In this document: positions 17,178 to 26,492 of the stretch, piece by piece
How positions within the stretch are numbered: the stretch's first letter is position 1
Layout: every line of letters begins with the position of its first letter
Source: Lewinella sp. JB7
Lineage (GTDB): Bacteria > Bacteroidota > Bacteroidia > Chitinophagales > Saprospiraceae
Reading direction: 5' to 3'
Length of the DNA stretch: 64,000 bases
Assembly (NCBI RefSeq): GCF_024297185.1
Contig: NZ_JANCTD010000003.1
Span: 248,001 to 312,000 of the forward strand
Program-made: the position numbers and the translations under genes
Notes under the pieces: model-generated
Told to the model about the DNA's origin: nothing
Database searches by the model: none
What the model saw: the letters and a program-made list of their open reading frames with translations, nothing else

Positions 17178-19328
17178 ATGCCGCCACTGCTCCTGCTGGA
17201 GATTGATGTTTCCCTGCCCCTGACCGACCCGGTAGTGAAGTTTCTACTGATCCTGGTGATCATCCTGTTCACTCCGCTGATCCTCAATAAATTTCGCATA
17301 CCTCATCTACTGGGCCTAATCATCGCCGGAGCGGTAGTCGGTCCCTACGGCCTGCACCTCATGGAGCGCGATAGCGGGATCATCCTGTCCGGCACGGCGG
17401 GCCTGTTGTACATCATGTTTCTGGCGGGCCTGGAGATCGACCTGGCCGAGTTTCGGAAGAACAGTCGCAAGAGCGCCGTCTTCGGTCTGTACACCTTCCT
17501 GATTCCACTGACGCTGGGCATTGTAACCGGCCTGTACGTCCTGGGGTACCCAACGCTTACCTCGATTTTGCTGGCCAGTATGTTCGCCTCCCATACCCTG
17601 ATCGCCTACCCCATGGTCAGCCGCATGGGGGTAGCGAAGAACCGGGCGGTGAACATCACCGTGGGGGGAACGGTGATCACCGACGTCCTGGCACTCCTAG
17701 TGCTTGCCGTAATCGTAGGCATGACCCGGGGGGAGGTGAACGCGGCGTTCTGGCTCCGACTGGGGGTGTCCGTGCCCGCGTTCGGAGCATTCGTGCTCCT
17801 GGGCTTTCCGGTGGTCGGGCGGTGGTTCTTCAAGCGCTTCGACGACAGCGTATCACAGTACGTGTTTGTGTTAGCGATGGTCTTTCTCGGTGCGGTGCTG
17901 GCCCAACTCGCCGGCGTGGAGGGTATTATCGGGGCGTTTCTGGCCGGGCTTGCGCTCAACCGGCTTATCCCCCTCACTTCTCCGTTGATGAACCGAATCG
18001 AGTTTGTCGGAAACGCCATCTTCATACCCTTCTTCCTCATCGGCGTGGGTATGCTCATCGATTTCCGGGCGTTCATCACCGATCTGGACACCATCCGGGT
18101 GGCGGTGGTGATGACGGTAGTAGCTACCGTCGCGAAGTTCACGGCTGCCTGGCTGACGCAGCGAACCTTCGGCTTCAGCGTAGACGAGCGCCGCCTCATC
18201 TTCGGCCTCAGCAACGCCCAGGCGGCGGCGACCCTGGCGGCGGTGCTCGTGGGCTACAACACCATCGTCGGGACCACCCCCACCGGCCTCCCGCTGCGAC
18301 TGCTCGACGAGAACGTGCTGAACGGTACGATCCTGATGATCCTGGTCACCTGCACCACTGCCTCCCTGGTGGCTCAGCGCGGGGCACGTAACGTAGCCCG
18401 ACGGGAAGAAGCTGAGGCTCCTTCCGCCGAACTTCCCCGACGGGAACGCATCCTTATTCCCGTCAGCAATCAGGACACGACGGACGAGCTGATCAACCTG
18501 GGCGTTACCGTCAGGGGTGACCGGCGGGGCAGTCAGCTGTACGCGCTCAGCGTCGTCGACCACGACACCGAGGATGCCAGCGGCGAGATGCGGGCCCGCA
18601 AGCTCCTGCAACGGGCGGCCGTGACGGCCGCCGCCACCGACAACGTCCTGCTGGAACTCCTGCGCTACGATCTCAGCGTCGTCAATGGAATCACGAGCGT
18701 CGTAAAGGAACACCGCATTACCGATCTCATCATGGGGGTACACGTCAGCAAGGGTATCACGGATACCTTTCTCGGGCACCTGACGGAGGGCATTCTGACG
18801 CGCTGCAACATCACCACGCTGCTCTACAAACCGGTGCAACCCTTTGCTACCCTCCGGCGCCACCGCATCGTGCTGCCGCATCATGCGGAGATGGAGCCCG
18901 GGTTCCCGGCCTGGCTGGCTAAAGTGTGGAACATCGGAAAGAACTCAGGTGCCCGCATGGTCTTCCACGGCCCCCCCGAAGCTCTGGAAGCCTGCCGGGA
19001 ACGGCAGCGGACCGCGCCGATCGATGCGGTCTTCAGTGAGTTCAACGACTGGGACGACTTCCTCATCCTGGCCCGAGAGTTTCAGCCCAACGACAACCTT
19101 ATTCTCATCATGAGTCGTCCGGGTCAGCCCTCCTTTCAGCGCGGCATGCGTAAGATCCCGGCCCACCTCAATCGCTACTTCCAACCTTACAGCTTCATCA
19201 TCATCTATCCCATGCAGGAAGGGGTGGAGGACTCACCCGCCGTGGCGTTCCGGGATCCGAGCCTGACCGCTCCCCTGCGCCAGATTAATCAACTGGGCGA
19301 ATCCATCGCCGAGCTCCTCAAACGCTGA
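17178..19328 (+). CDS. CPA2-type cation:proton antiporter with C-terminal USP-like region
   Basis: A 716-residue inner-membrane antiporter. Residues ~10-400 carry the Na+/H+ exchanger fold, with about twelve hydrophobic segments (e.g. IMFLAGLEIDLAEF, a KefB-like signature, and GIIGAFLAGLALNRLIP). The C-terminal ~300 residues are soluble and resemble two universal-stress-protein folds (RRERILIPVSNQ..., later KPVQPFATLRRHRIVLP) and probably sense nucleotides or cell status. It would exchange Na+ or K+ for H+ in pH and salt homeostasis, as expected for a marine bacterium. The ion cannot be assigned. The ATG at 17178 is the only start before the first helix. Confidence 0.87.
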   Translation: MPPLLLLEIDVSLPLTDPVVKFLLILVIILFTPLILNKFRIPHLLGLIIAGAVVGPYGLHLMERDSGIILSGTAGLLYIMFLAGLEIDLAEFRKNSRKSAVFGLYTFLIPLTLGIVTGLYVLGYPTLTSILLASMFASHTLIAYPMVSRMGVAKNRAVNITVGGTVITDVLALLVLAVIVGMTRGEVNAAFWLRLGVSVPAFGAFVLLGFPVVGRWFFKRFDDSVSQYVFVLAMVFLGAVLAQLAGVEGIIGAFLAGLALNRLIPLTSPLMNRIEFVGNAIFIPFFLIGVGMLIDFRAFITDLDTIRVAVVMTVVATVAKFTAAWLTQRTFGFSVDERRLIFGLSNAQAAATLAAVLVGYNTIVGTTPTGLPLRLLDENVLNGTILMILVTCTTASLVAQRGARNVARREEAEAPSAELPRRERILIPVSNQDTTDELINLGVTVRGDRRGSQLYALSVVDHDTEDASGEMRARKLLQRAAVTAAATDNVLLELLRYDLSVVNGITSVVKEHRITDLIMGVHVSKGITDTFLGHLTEGILTRCNITTLLYKPVQPFATLRRHRIVLPHHAEMEPGFPAWLAKVWNIGKNSGARMVFHGPPEALEACRERQRTAPIDAVFSEFNDWDDFLILAREFQPNDNLILIMSRPGQPSFQRGMRKIPAHLNRYFQPYSFIIIYPMQEGVEDSPAVAFRDPSLTAPLRQINQLGESIAELLKR

Positions 19329-19357
19329 TCCGACGGACCTTTCCCCGGGCTGTCGCG

Positions 19358-19365
19358 TAATTTGC
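19358..19365 (+). promoter_or_regulatory. Probable -7 box (TAATTTGC) for the sulfatase
   Basis: One mismatch to TAnnTTTG, 22 nt before the ATG at 19388. The other clue is recurrence of the TAnnTTGC variant before several genes in this window. Confidence 0.3.
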
Positions 19366-19387
19366 CCGGCAGCGCTACCTTCCCCCT

Positions 19388-20878
19388 ATGCTATTCCACT
19401 CCCTCCGAGCCGGACTACACGTCCTCTGCTTCCATCGCCTTCAGTCCGCTGCCATAACGGCCCTGCTCCTGCTGTTGCTCGGCTCCTGCGGCCCCGCCCC
19501 AACCCTGGACGATCTGGAGGATACGTCCGTGCCCGTGAACATCGTCTACATTCTGGCCGACGACCTGGGCTACGGCGACCTGAGCTGCTACGGACAGCAG
19601 CATTTTTCCACCCCGAATATCGACCGGCTGGCCCGGCGCGGCATGCTGTTCACCCAACACTATAGCGGTAGTACGGTATGCGCGCCCTCCCGGTCCTCCC
19701 TGATGACCGGACTCCACACGGGCCATACTTTCATTCGCGGCAACAAGGCCATGGACCCGGAGGGGCAGTATCCCATCCCCGACAGCATCTATACCCTCGC
19801 CGAACTCCTGCAGGATAACGGATACGCCACCGGGGCCTTCGGTAAGTGGGGGCTGGGACCGCCGGCCTCCACGGGTGACCCCAACAATCAGGGATTCACG
19901 GACTTCTTTGGCTACAACTGCCAGCGCCTGGCCCACAACTACTACCCCCGCCACCTGTGGGACAATCAACAAAAGATGGAACTGCCCGGCAATGCGGGTC
20001 GGGCCAAGGAAATCTACGCGCCGGACCTCATCCACGAACAAGCCCTGGCCTTCATCACCGAAAATCGCGACCGGCCCTTCTTCCTCTTCTACCCGAGTCA
20101 GCTGCCCCACGCCGAACTGGCCGCGGCGGACAGTCTGGTGACGATGTTCGCCGAACAGTTCGGTAACGAAACCCCCTACCGGGGTACCGACGACGGGCCA
20201 CGGTACCGGGAGGGGCCCTACGAGTCGGCCGCCCGTCCCCACGCCGCCTTCGCCGCCATGGTCACCACCCTCGACCAGCAGGTCGGGCAAATTCTCGACA
20301 CCCTCGAGGCGCTCGGACTGACGGACCATACGCTGGTCGTGTTTACCAGCGATAACGGACCTCACCTGGAAGGGGGCGCGGACCCCGACTTCTTCGACAG
20401 TAACGGCCCGCTGCGCGGCTACAAACGCGATCTGTACGAGGGCGGCATACGGGTCCCGATGATTGCCTCTCTGCCCGGCAGGATTGCCCCGGGACGCACC
20501 GACCACGTTTCCGCCTTCTGGGACGTATTCCCCACCCTGGCCGAACTGATCGGCGTAGCGCCACCGGATAGCCTCGACGGCTTATCCTTCCTACCCACCC
20601 TGGAGGGACGAACCGCCGACCAGCGCCAGCACGGTTACCTGTACTGGGAATTTCACGAACGGGGCGGGCGGCAGGCGGTGCGCGCGGGACGCTGGAAGGG
20701 GGTGCGCTACGACGTGTTCGCGGATCCGGACGGTCCGCTCGAGCTGTACGATCTGAATCAGGATATCGGGGAAACGACCGACGTAGCCGACGCCCATCCC
20801 GACGTCGTCGAAGAACTGAAAGCCATACTCCGCAACGCGCGTACCCCCTCGGCGGTCTTTCCCTTCGGCGCACGGTAA
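19388..20878 (+). CDS. Arylsulfatase-family sulfatase
   Basis: A 496-residue S1-type sulfatase, exported through an N-terminal signal with a lipobox-like LLGSC (Cys34). Metal-binding ADDLGYGD lies at 57-64, and the active-site motif CAPSR at 98-102 has Cys98, which must be oxidised to formylglycine. Further marks are FGKWGLG, LPHAEL (His region), VVFTSDNGPHLE and LRGYKRDLYEGGIRVPM. It should hydrolyse sulfate esters from sulfated glycans or similar substrates in the periplasm. No formylglycine-generating maturase gene is in the window. Sulfatases are frequent neighbours of PSCyt/DUF1501 pairs in planctomycetes; such a pair is 4 kb upstream. Confidence 0.9.
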   Translation: MLFHSLRAGLHVLCFHRLQSAAITALLLLLLGSCGPAPTLDDLEDTSVPVNIVYILADDLGYGDLSCYGQQHFSTPNIDRLARRGMLFTQHYSGSTVCAPSRSSLMTGLHTGHTFIRGNKAMDPEGQYPIPDSIYTLAELLQDNGYATGAFGKWGLGPPASTGDPNNQGFTDFFGYNCQRLAHNYYPRHLWDNQQKMELPGNAGRAKEIYAPDLIHEQALAFITENRDRPFFLFYPSQLPHAELAAADSLVTMFAEQFGNETPYRGTDDGPRYREGPYESAARPHAAFAAMVTTLDQQVGQILDTLEALGLTDHTLVVFTSDNGPHLEGGADPDFFDSNGPLRGYKRDLYEGGIRVPMIASLPGRIAPGRTDHVSAFWDVFPTLAELIGVAPPDSLDGLSFLPTLEGRTADQRQHGYLYWEFHERGGRQAVRAGRWKGVRYDVFADPDGPLELYDLNQDIGETTDVADAHPDVVEELKAILRNARTPSAVFPFGAR

Positions 20879-20910
20879 CCCCCACCGTTCACATTAACTC
20901 CACACTACCC

Positions 20911-21642
20911 TTGCGCTACTCTCTCGACAACAAAATCGCCATCGTCACCGGCGGCAACTCCGGCATCGGCCGCGCCATCGCCGAAGCCCTGACCGAACAG
21001 GGAGCTACGGTACACACCCTGGACCTGGAAGGTGATGGTCCGCGTCACCACTCCTGCGACGTGACCCAGCAACGGGAGGTAGCGGCAACGGTGGACCGCA
21101 TTGCGAGCGCGGGCCCGATCGACCTCCTGATCAACAATGCCGGAATCGGCTTCGTCGGTGATCTCGAACAAACGACCGAGGCGGATTTGGACCGCCTGTA
21201 CGCCGTCAACGTAAAGGGGGTATATAACTGCGCCCTGGCCTGCGTAAAACACATGAAGGAGCGCGGCGGGGTGATCCTGAACATGGCCTCCATCGCCGGC
21301 ACGGTCGGCCTCGCCGATCGCTTCGCCTACTCGATGACCAAGGGGGCCGTCCTCAGCATGACCTACTCCATCGCGAAAGACTACCTGGCCTACGGCATTC
21401 GGTGCAATAGTATTTCACCGGCCCGGGTGCATACCGACTTCGTGGACAACTTCATCGCCAAGAATTATCCCGGTCGGGAGCAGGAAATGTTCGCCCAATT
21501 ATCGGCCACCCAACCCATCGGTCGGATGGGGCAGCCCCGCGAGATCGCCGACCTGGCGGTTTACCTGTGCTCGGATGAAGCGTCCTTCATCACGGGGACG
21601 GATTTCCCCATTGACGGTGGGTTCATCCGGCTCAACAGCTAA
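20911..21642 (+). CDS. SDR family oxidoreductase
   Basis: A 243-residue short-chain dehydrogenase/reductase. The NAD(P)-binding TGGNSGIGRA starts at residue 13, NNAG near 76, the catalytic Ser in MASIAG and the YxxxK in YSMTK. An acidic DLEGDG at the end of the second strand points to NAD rather than NADP preference. Closest in style to gluconate or L-fucose/2-keto-3-deoxy-type dehydrogenases, but the substrate is unknown. The only start consistent with the full Rossmann fold is TTG at 20911; no in-frame ATG precedes the glycine motif. It follows the sulfatase by 32 bp on the same strand, so it may act on the released sugar. Confidence 0.86.
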   Translation: MRYSLDNKIAIVTGGNSGIGRAIAEALTEQGATVHTLDLEGDGPRHHSCDVTQQREVAATVDRIASAGPIDLLINNAGIGFVGDLEQTTEADLDRLYAVNVKGVYNCALACVKHMKERGGVILNMASIAGTVGLADRFAYSMTKGAVLSMTYSIAKDYLAYGIRCNSISPARVHTDFVDNFIAKNYPGREQEMFAQLSATQPIGRMGQPREIADLAVYLCSDEASFITGTDFPIDGGFIRLNS

Positions 21643-21645
21643 GGC

Positions 21646-22713
21646 CTATTCCACGACTTCGATCCGCAGGTAGTTGTCTTCTCCCCGCAACCGGCTTCCC
21701 TCCAGTTCCACCACCGACACCGGTAGGGTAAAGGTGATGCCCTGGCGGGTATCGACGAACACCCGGTAGGAAGCGTCGGTATCGTCGGAGACGGTAAGCA
21801 GACCCTTGTCGAGGTCCAGTACGTAGCCTCCCTGTAGAACGATGTGGTCGTTGGAGAGAAAAAGCACGGTGCCGTCGTCGAGAAAACTGGCGCTGATGTT
21901 GCCCAGATCACCGGCGTCGATGAGGCTGCGGCGCGGCAGGCGCTTGGCGTCGACCACCCCGGCGCCCTCCCGGGTTCTGGACGGGGGGATGAGCAGAAAG
22001 CTGCGGGAATAGCCCTGATTCACGTAATCGACGAAGGACTGGGGCGTGTAGCTACTTTCCCGCAGTCCCAACTTGCGCAAAGTGATGGGCACGACCTGTC
22101 CGTCGCGAACGACACGTCCGCGGTACTCGCCGGCGGTCAGCGTGTCGAGGACCACGATCAGGTTATCGAGGTACTGACTGCGGTTGCGCTCGGCCAGCAC
22201 TACCACGGGCTGGGGCTCGGTGACCGGGACGGTATACTCCGAATACTGTAGACCGGGGGTCGTAGCGCTCCAGTCGCTCAGATGATTGACGAAATCCTTC
22301 GATTCCGGGCGGGCGTACTCCGGAAATCCGGTGAAGGCGGGTTCGAAGCTGGCCCAGTACTCACGTTCCCCGATCCGGTATTGGAAGGGTTGACGGGTAA
22401 GGTCGGATAAGTCTCCCCCACCGGCGACGGTCCGCAGTTTGAGGAAGGAAGCGCCCTGCGCGAGGCTGTCCGGCCAGGGAGTGCCCTCTAACGGAATGAC
22501 CGTATCCCGGGAAGAAAAGACGCTGCGGACGCGGGCTTCCGGTCCCGCTACCGTCACGAGATCGCCGTACCGAAAGGGGTGTTCCCCGCCGTCGGGGCCC
22601 AAGTACAGCCACTTCCCGGCCTCACCGGTGGGTACTGCTTCCGCAGAATCGCAGCCGTATCCGAGTAACAAAAGGCCGAAAGAGATCAATAAGTAGCGCA
22701 AAACTCTATTCAT
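21646..22713 (-). CDS. Hypothetical lipoprotein, last gene of the hmgA operon
   Basis: A 355-residue predicted lipoprotein (ATG at 22713; hydrophobic core then LGYGC, Cys21). The mature domain is rich in short beta strands and aspartates and contains an aspartic-protease-like pattern (VVLDTLTAGEYRG, SLIDAGDLGNISASFLDDGTVLFLSNDHIVLQGGYVLDLDKG), but no clear catalytic motif can be verified, so no function is given. An upstream alternative start at 22749 would place the signal sequence internally and is rejected. The gene is convergent with the SDR (3 bp gap) and follows the thioesterase by 58 bp. A CATCTTGC sequence near 22735 could be an internal promoter. Confidence 0.6.
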   Translation of the reverse strand: MNRVLRYLLISFGLLLLGYGCDSAEAVPTGEAGKWLYLGPDGGEHPFRYGDLVTVAGPEARVRSVFSSRDTVIPLEGTPWPDSLAQGASFLKLRTVAGGGDLSDLTRQPFQYRIGEREYWASFEPAFTGFPEYARPESKDFVNHLSDWSATTPGLQYSEYTVPVTEPQPVVVLAERNRSQYLDNLIVVLDTLTAGEYRGRVVRDGQVVPITLRKLGLRESSYTPQSFVDYVNQGYSRSFLLIPPSRTREGAGVVDAKRLPRRSLIDAGDLGNISASFLDDGTVLFLSNDHIVLQGGYVLDLDKGLLTVSDDTDASYRVFVDTRQGITFTLPVSVVELEGSRLRGEDNYLRIEVVE

Positions 22714-22771
22714 GCCCCCTCTAACACGCCATGCGGCAAGATGGCCCACCCCGCACGCACGCTCCCCGTTT

Positions 22772-23191
22772 TTACCGCAGTTTTTCCAGTCCGGGCAGCC
22801 ACGATTCCGGCAGTGGGGCCTTGCGTAGCCGGGCGTAATCGTAGGGAACGATCACTTGTTGGGTCAGGGCGGCGAGGCGCTGGTGCAATGCGCTGAAGAT
22901 AGCCGTCTGCATGGTGAAGCGATCGGCGTCGATGGTGAGTGTACGTGCACCGACGATAGCCGTGTCCGGGTAGGTCATCGGATAGGTGTACTTACAATCC
23001 TGCCAGGCCAGGATGGCGCCGGTATCCCCGGGGGCGAAGGCCGTATTGATTCCCACCTCCTGAAAGTAGGTAACGCGCACGGTTTCCGCCCAGCGCAGGT
23101 ACACCAGGTTATTCACGTGCTGGGCGGAATCCATATCCCCCCACAGCACGGGAAATCGGTGGAGCGTCTGAAAATCTTCGGTAGTAATCAT
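22772..23191 (-). CDS. 4HBT-family acyl-CoA thioesterase
   Basis: A 139-residue hotdog-fold protein. The 4-hydroxybenzoyl-CoA thioesterase signature WGDMDSAQHVNNLVYLRWAE lies near 15-34, with the Asp/His positions expected for the active site, followed by the long helix and strands (MTYPDTAIVGARTLTIDADRFTMQTAIFS). It would hydrolyse an acyl-CoA or aryl-CoA thioester in the cytosol. The ATG at 23191 is chosen over an in-frame TTG one codon earlier. Placed after the flavin reductase in the hmgA-fahA cluster, it may release CoA from an intermediate or simply act as a general thioesterase. Confidence 0.82.
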   Translation of the reverse strand: MITTEDFQTLHRFPVLWGDMDSAQHVNNLVYLRWAETVRVTYFQEVGINTAFAPGDTGAILAWQDCKYTYPMTYPDTAIVGARTLTIDADRFTMQTAIFSALHQRLAALTQQVIVPYDYARLRKAPLPESWLPGLEKLR

Positions 23192-23245
23192 CAATCAATC
23201 GGTGAAGTTGCAAAGGGGTGTGGGCGTACGGGGCGGGCCGCCACG

Positions 23246-24106
23246 TCAGAGCAGCATGGCCAGTGCCTCGGCTACCCTACCCTCTAGCAGGAAGGATTGG
23301 GCCAGTTGGTGAAGATGCTGCGTCCCGCGCCGGCGGGCGCGTTGCACTTCCGGTCGGGAGCGCACCTGTTCGATAAGTTGCTCCTCCGGCATGCCCTCCA
23401 GGTTGCCGAGACGGCCGAGATTGTTACCCGTGAGCACGGAACTGTTGCGAACGTGGGAAGGTAACCGATCGATGCCCATGCCCAGGGTCCGCAGGGGTTT
23501 GGGGATCTCGAACAGACTGTCCGGCCCGGCGTAGCAATAATCGTTGCCCCCCATCCGGGCCACCAGATCGAGCTTACGGGTGTCGAGGGCCCCGTCGGCG
23601 TCGGTCACCCGATCGGAAATATGGATGCGTACTACCCGGGCGACGACCAGGTTACCGGCACCGCCACCGTCGCCGAGGGGGATTACGCGATCCACCGTAC
23701 ACTCGAAGGAAACCGGGGATTCCCGCACTCGCGGAGGGCGTACCACTTCGCTGGCCAGGGGGGTAAAGCCTCCCTTCTCGAACTCGTTTACGCCCGCGGG
23801 ATATTCCGTACTGGTCAGGGACATCTGCTCTACCATGGGGTAACTGACGATGTTGATCACTACCTCCGGCACGGCCAGTACGTTGTTAAGGGTATCCTTG
23901 CTGCTGCCGTCCCTTCCCCGGCGAATGGGGGAAAAGACGAGGATCGGCGGCACCGTGCTGAACACGTTGAAGTAGCTGAAGGGGCTGAGATTGACCCTGC
24001 CCTCCGCATCGATGGTGGAAGCGAAGGCGATGGGTCGCGGAGCTACCGCGGTGGACAGGTATCCGTACAGTTCGGGAATGGAAAGATCGTTGGGGTCGAG
24101 GGTCAT
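23246..24106 (-). CDS. Flavin reductase family protein
   Basis: A 286-residue FMN-binding split-barrel protein of the flavin-reductase-like family. APRPIAFASTIDAEGRVNLSPFSYFN near residues 22-47 and the PILVFSPIRRGRDGSSKDTLNNV stretch are the typical FMN-contact region. The C-terminal ~70 residues form an additional helical tail, longer than in the basic 170-residue reductases. Members of this subtype sit next to hmgA and fahA in many Bacteroidota, suggesting a role tied to tyrosine degradation, but the substrate is unknown. It begins 26 bp after fahA and is most likely in the same transcript. Confidence 0.85.
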   Translation of the reverse strand: MTLDPNDLSIPELYGYLSTAVAPRPIAFASTIDAEGRVNLSPFSYFNVFSTVPPILVFSPIRRGRDGSSKDTLNNVLAVPEVVINIVSYPMVEQMSLTSTEYPAGVNEFEKGGFTPLASEVVRPPRVRESPVSFECTVDRVIPLGDGGGAGNLVVARVVRIHISDRVTDADGALDTRKLDLVARMGGNDYCYAGPDSLFEIPKPLRTLGMGIDRLPSHVRNSSVLTGNNLGRLGNLEGMPEEQLIEQVRSRPEVQRARRRGTQHLHQLAQSFLLEGRVAEALAMLL

Positions 24107-24132
24107 GGAAGAATAAGGGGTGATGCGGCCGG

Positions 24133-25323
24133 TTAGTGGCTACTGGGATGAGCGGGAAGGATACGGCCACCGCACCGCCCGAAGCCGACACGTTCGGCGC
24201 CCGACCCCGCGTGGCCGGTGAGGGTGACGGTGTCGTGATCGGCCAGAAAGGAACCGGAACGTCCGTTATCGGTAATCTCGAGCAGGGAACCGTAGGCCGA
24301 CGGATCCCGGCCGGAAATGGTCCCCGACGCCATGAGATCGCCTACGCGAACGTTACAGCCGTTGCTGCTGTGGTGCGCCAGTTGCTGGGCCATACTCCAG
24401 TACATGTACCGAAAATTGGAGCGGGAAACGGTGCGGTCGTTCACGGTCACCTCCAACTGAATGTCGTAGTTGCCCGGCACGTCAGTTTGCAAATAGGGAA
24501 GCACCCGCGGAGACTGCTCGGGACCGGCGACCCGGAAGGGCTCCAGTGCCTCGAGGGGAACGATCCAGGGCGACATGGTAGAGGCAAAGTTTTTGCCGAG
24601 AAACGGGCCCAGGGGCACGTACTCCCACCGCTGGACATCGCGGGCCGACCAGTCGTTGAAGAGCGCCAGACCGAAGATATAGTCCTCGGCCTGGTCTACC
24701 CGTACCGTTTCGCCGAGCGTGGAGTCCTTGCCTACAACGAAGGCCATTTCCAGTTCGAAATCGAGGCGATCGGTGGCCTGAAACACGGGGACATCCGCCC
24801 CCGGTGGCAGGACCTGTCCGCGGGGACGGCGGACGGGCGTTCCGTCAACTACGATGGAGGAAGCCCGGCCGTGGTACCCCACCGGCAGGTGTCGCCAGTT
24901 GGGGAGTAGTGCTTTATCCGGGTCCCGGAACATTCGCCCCACGTTGGTGGCGTGCTCGATGCTGGAATAAAAGTCGGTGTAGTCCCCTATGCGTACCGGG
25001 AGATGGAGGGTCGCCTCCTCGCGTCGAACGAGGTGTCGGGGGGCTACGGGAGAATCGGCTTCCCTTAACCAGGTTTGCACCTGCGTCCGCGCCCTGCCGG
25101 TTACCTCCTTACCGAGCGCGATAAAATCGTTGAGGTAGGGACGGTGGAGTACCGCAGAATCGAAATCGAAGCCCCCCTCCGTTGCCAGGGCGGCGAGGTC
25201 GAGGATGCGGTCGCCGATCGCGATGCCTACCCGTGGAGCGGACCCTGCCGTGGAAAAAATTCCGAAGGGAAGGTTGGCGAGGGTAAAGTCGGAATCCGGG
25301 GCAACGGTAAAGAGCTTACTCAT
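24133..25323 (-). CDS. fahA: Fumarylacetoacetase
   Basis: A 396-residue FAH-superfamily hydrolase that splits fumarylacetoacetate into fumarate and acetoacetate, the last step of tyrosine and homogentisate breakdown. Diagnostic stretches are DYTDFYSSIEHATNVGRMFR (metal/catalytic region), LPVGYHGRASSIV, FELEMAFVVG, FNDWSARDVQRWEYVPLGPFLGKNF, and SGTISGRDPSAYGSLLEI. Length is slightly below that of eukaryotic FAH but complete. Its start overlaps the end of hmgA by 8 bp, indicating translational coupling. Maleylacetoacetate isomerase and 4-hydroxyphenylpyruvate dioxygenase genes are not in the window. Confidence 0.95.
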   Translation of the reverse strand: MSKLFTVAPDSDFTLANLPFGIFSTAGSAPRVGIAIGDRILDLAALATEGGFDFDSAVLHRPYLNDFIALGKEVTGRARTQVQTWLREADSPVAPRHLVRREEATLHLPVRIGDYTDFYSSIEHATNVGRMFRDPDKALLPNWRHLPVGYHGRASSIVVDGTPVRRPRGQVLPPGADVPVFQATDRLDFELEMAFVVGKDSTLGETVRVDQAEDYIFGLALFNDWSARDVQRWEYVPLGPFLGKNFASTMSPWIVPLEALEPFRVAGPEQSPRVLPYLQTDVPGNYDIQLEVTVNDRTVSRSNFRYMYWSMAQQLAHHSSNGCNVRVGDLMASGTISGRDPSAYGSLLEITDNGRSGSFLADHDTVTLTGHAGSGAERVGFGRCGGRILPAHPSSH

Positions 25324-26479
25324 GCGGCAGCCAGCTCTGGTAGTACTTGCCGTCGTCGATACGTGCGGCTTCCTCGGTCACCTGCAGCGGACGGAAGGTG
25401 TCGACCATCACGGCCAGTTCCTCGGTGGACGTCTTGCCGATGCTGCCTTCATAAGTGCCCGGGTGCGGGCCGTGGGGAATACCTCCCGGATGGAGGGTGA
25501 GGTAACCCGGCCCGATGCCCGTACGACTCATGAAATCGCCGTCCACGTAGTAGAGTACCTCGTCGGAATCGATGTTGCTGTGGTTGTAGGGCGCCGGAAT
25601 CGCCAGGGGGTGATAATCGTACAGGCGCGGGCAGAAGGAACAAACGACAAATGATTTCGTCTCGAAGGTCTGGTGGACCGGCGGCGGCTGGTGCACACGG
25701 CCGGTTATGGGTTCGAAATTGTGGATGCTGAAGCCGTAGGGAAAGTTATAGCCGTCCCAGCCGACCACGTCGAAGGGGTGGCTGGCGTACACGAGCTCGT
25801 GCAGCATCTCCTGCTTTTTAATCTTAATGGTGAAATCGCCCTCCTCGTCGTGAGTTTCCAGATCGCGGGGTAGGATATAGTCGCGTTCCGTAAACGGGGC
25901 GTGCTCGAGCAACTGACCGAAGTGATTGCGGTAACGCTTCGGGGTATAGATCGGATCCGTGGACTCGGTGAAGAACAGGCGGTTGTCCTCCGTGTCAAAG
26001 TCGATCTGGTAGATCATGCCGCGGGGGATGAGCAGATAGTCTCCGTACTCGAAGGGGATGTTGCCCAGCATCGTACGGAGGGTACCGCTGCCCCGGTGGA
26101 CGAACAGGAGTTCGTCGGCGTCAGCATTTTTGTAGAAGTAGTCGCGCAGGGATTTGCGGGGAGCGGCTACCCCAATCTGGACGCTGTCGTTGACCAAAAG
26201 CGGTTTGCGGGCGTCCAGAAAATCATCTTCCGGGGCGACGTCGAAGCCCAGCATTTTTCGGGCCGTGATGGTCTTGGCTTCGGCAATCTTTGGACTGACA
26301 TCTTGCTTCCCCACGATCTTCTTTACCTGAGTGGGGCGCCCCACGTGGTACATGAGGGAAGCCATGCCGTCGAAGCCAACGGTGCCGAAGAGCTGCTCGT
26401 AGTACAGGGTACCGTCCGGCTTCCGGAACTGGGTATGCCGTTTGGGCGGCAACTGGCCGAGGTGGTGATAGATGGGCAT
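25316..26479 (-). CDS. hmgA: Homogentisate 1,2-dioxygenase
   Basis: A 387-residue cupin-fold ring-cleaving dioxygenase that turns homogentisate into maleylacetoacetate using Fe(II) and O2. Typical features are PIYHHLGQLPPKRHTQF at the N-terminus, a central SHPFDVVGWDGYNFPYGFSI, CSFCPRLYDYHPLAIPAPYNHSN and the metal-site HPGGIPHGPHPGTYE. The ATG at 26479 is used because similarity begins with MPIYH; the longer frame to 26542 adds 21 unlike residues. It heads the operon hmgA-fahA-flavin reductase-thioesterase-lipoprotein. The region 14-34 bp upstream carries a sequence element shared with the carboxylesterase promoter region. Confidence 0.95.
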   Translation of the reverse strand: MPIYHHLGQLPPKRHTQFRKPDGTLYYEQLFGTVGFDGMASLMYHVGRPTQVKKIVGKQDVSPKIAEAKTITARKMLGFDVAPEDDFLDARKPLLVNDSVQIGVAAPRKSLRDYFYKNADADELLFVHRGSGTLRTMLGNIPFEYGDYLLIPRGMIYQIDFDTEDNRLFFTESTDPIYTPKRYRNHFGQLLEHAPFTERDYILPRDLETHDEEGDFTIKIKKQEMLHELVYASHPFDVVGWDGYNFPYGFSIHNFEPITGRVHQPPPVHQTFETKSFVVCSFCPRLYDYHPLAIPAPYNHSNIDSDEVLYYVDGDFMSRTGIGPGYLTLHPGGIPHGPHPGTYEGSIGKTSTEELAVMVDTFRPLQVTEEAARIDDGKYYQSWLPHE

Positions 26480-26492
26480 GATCGAAAACTTT

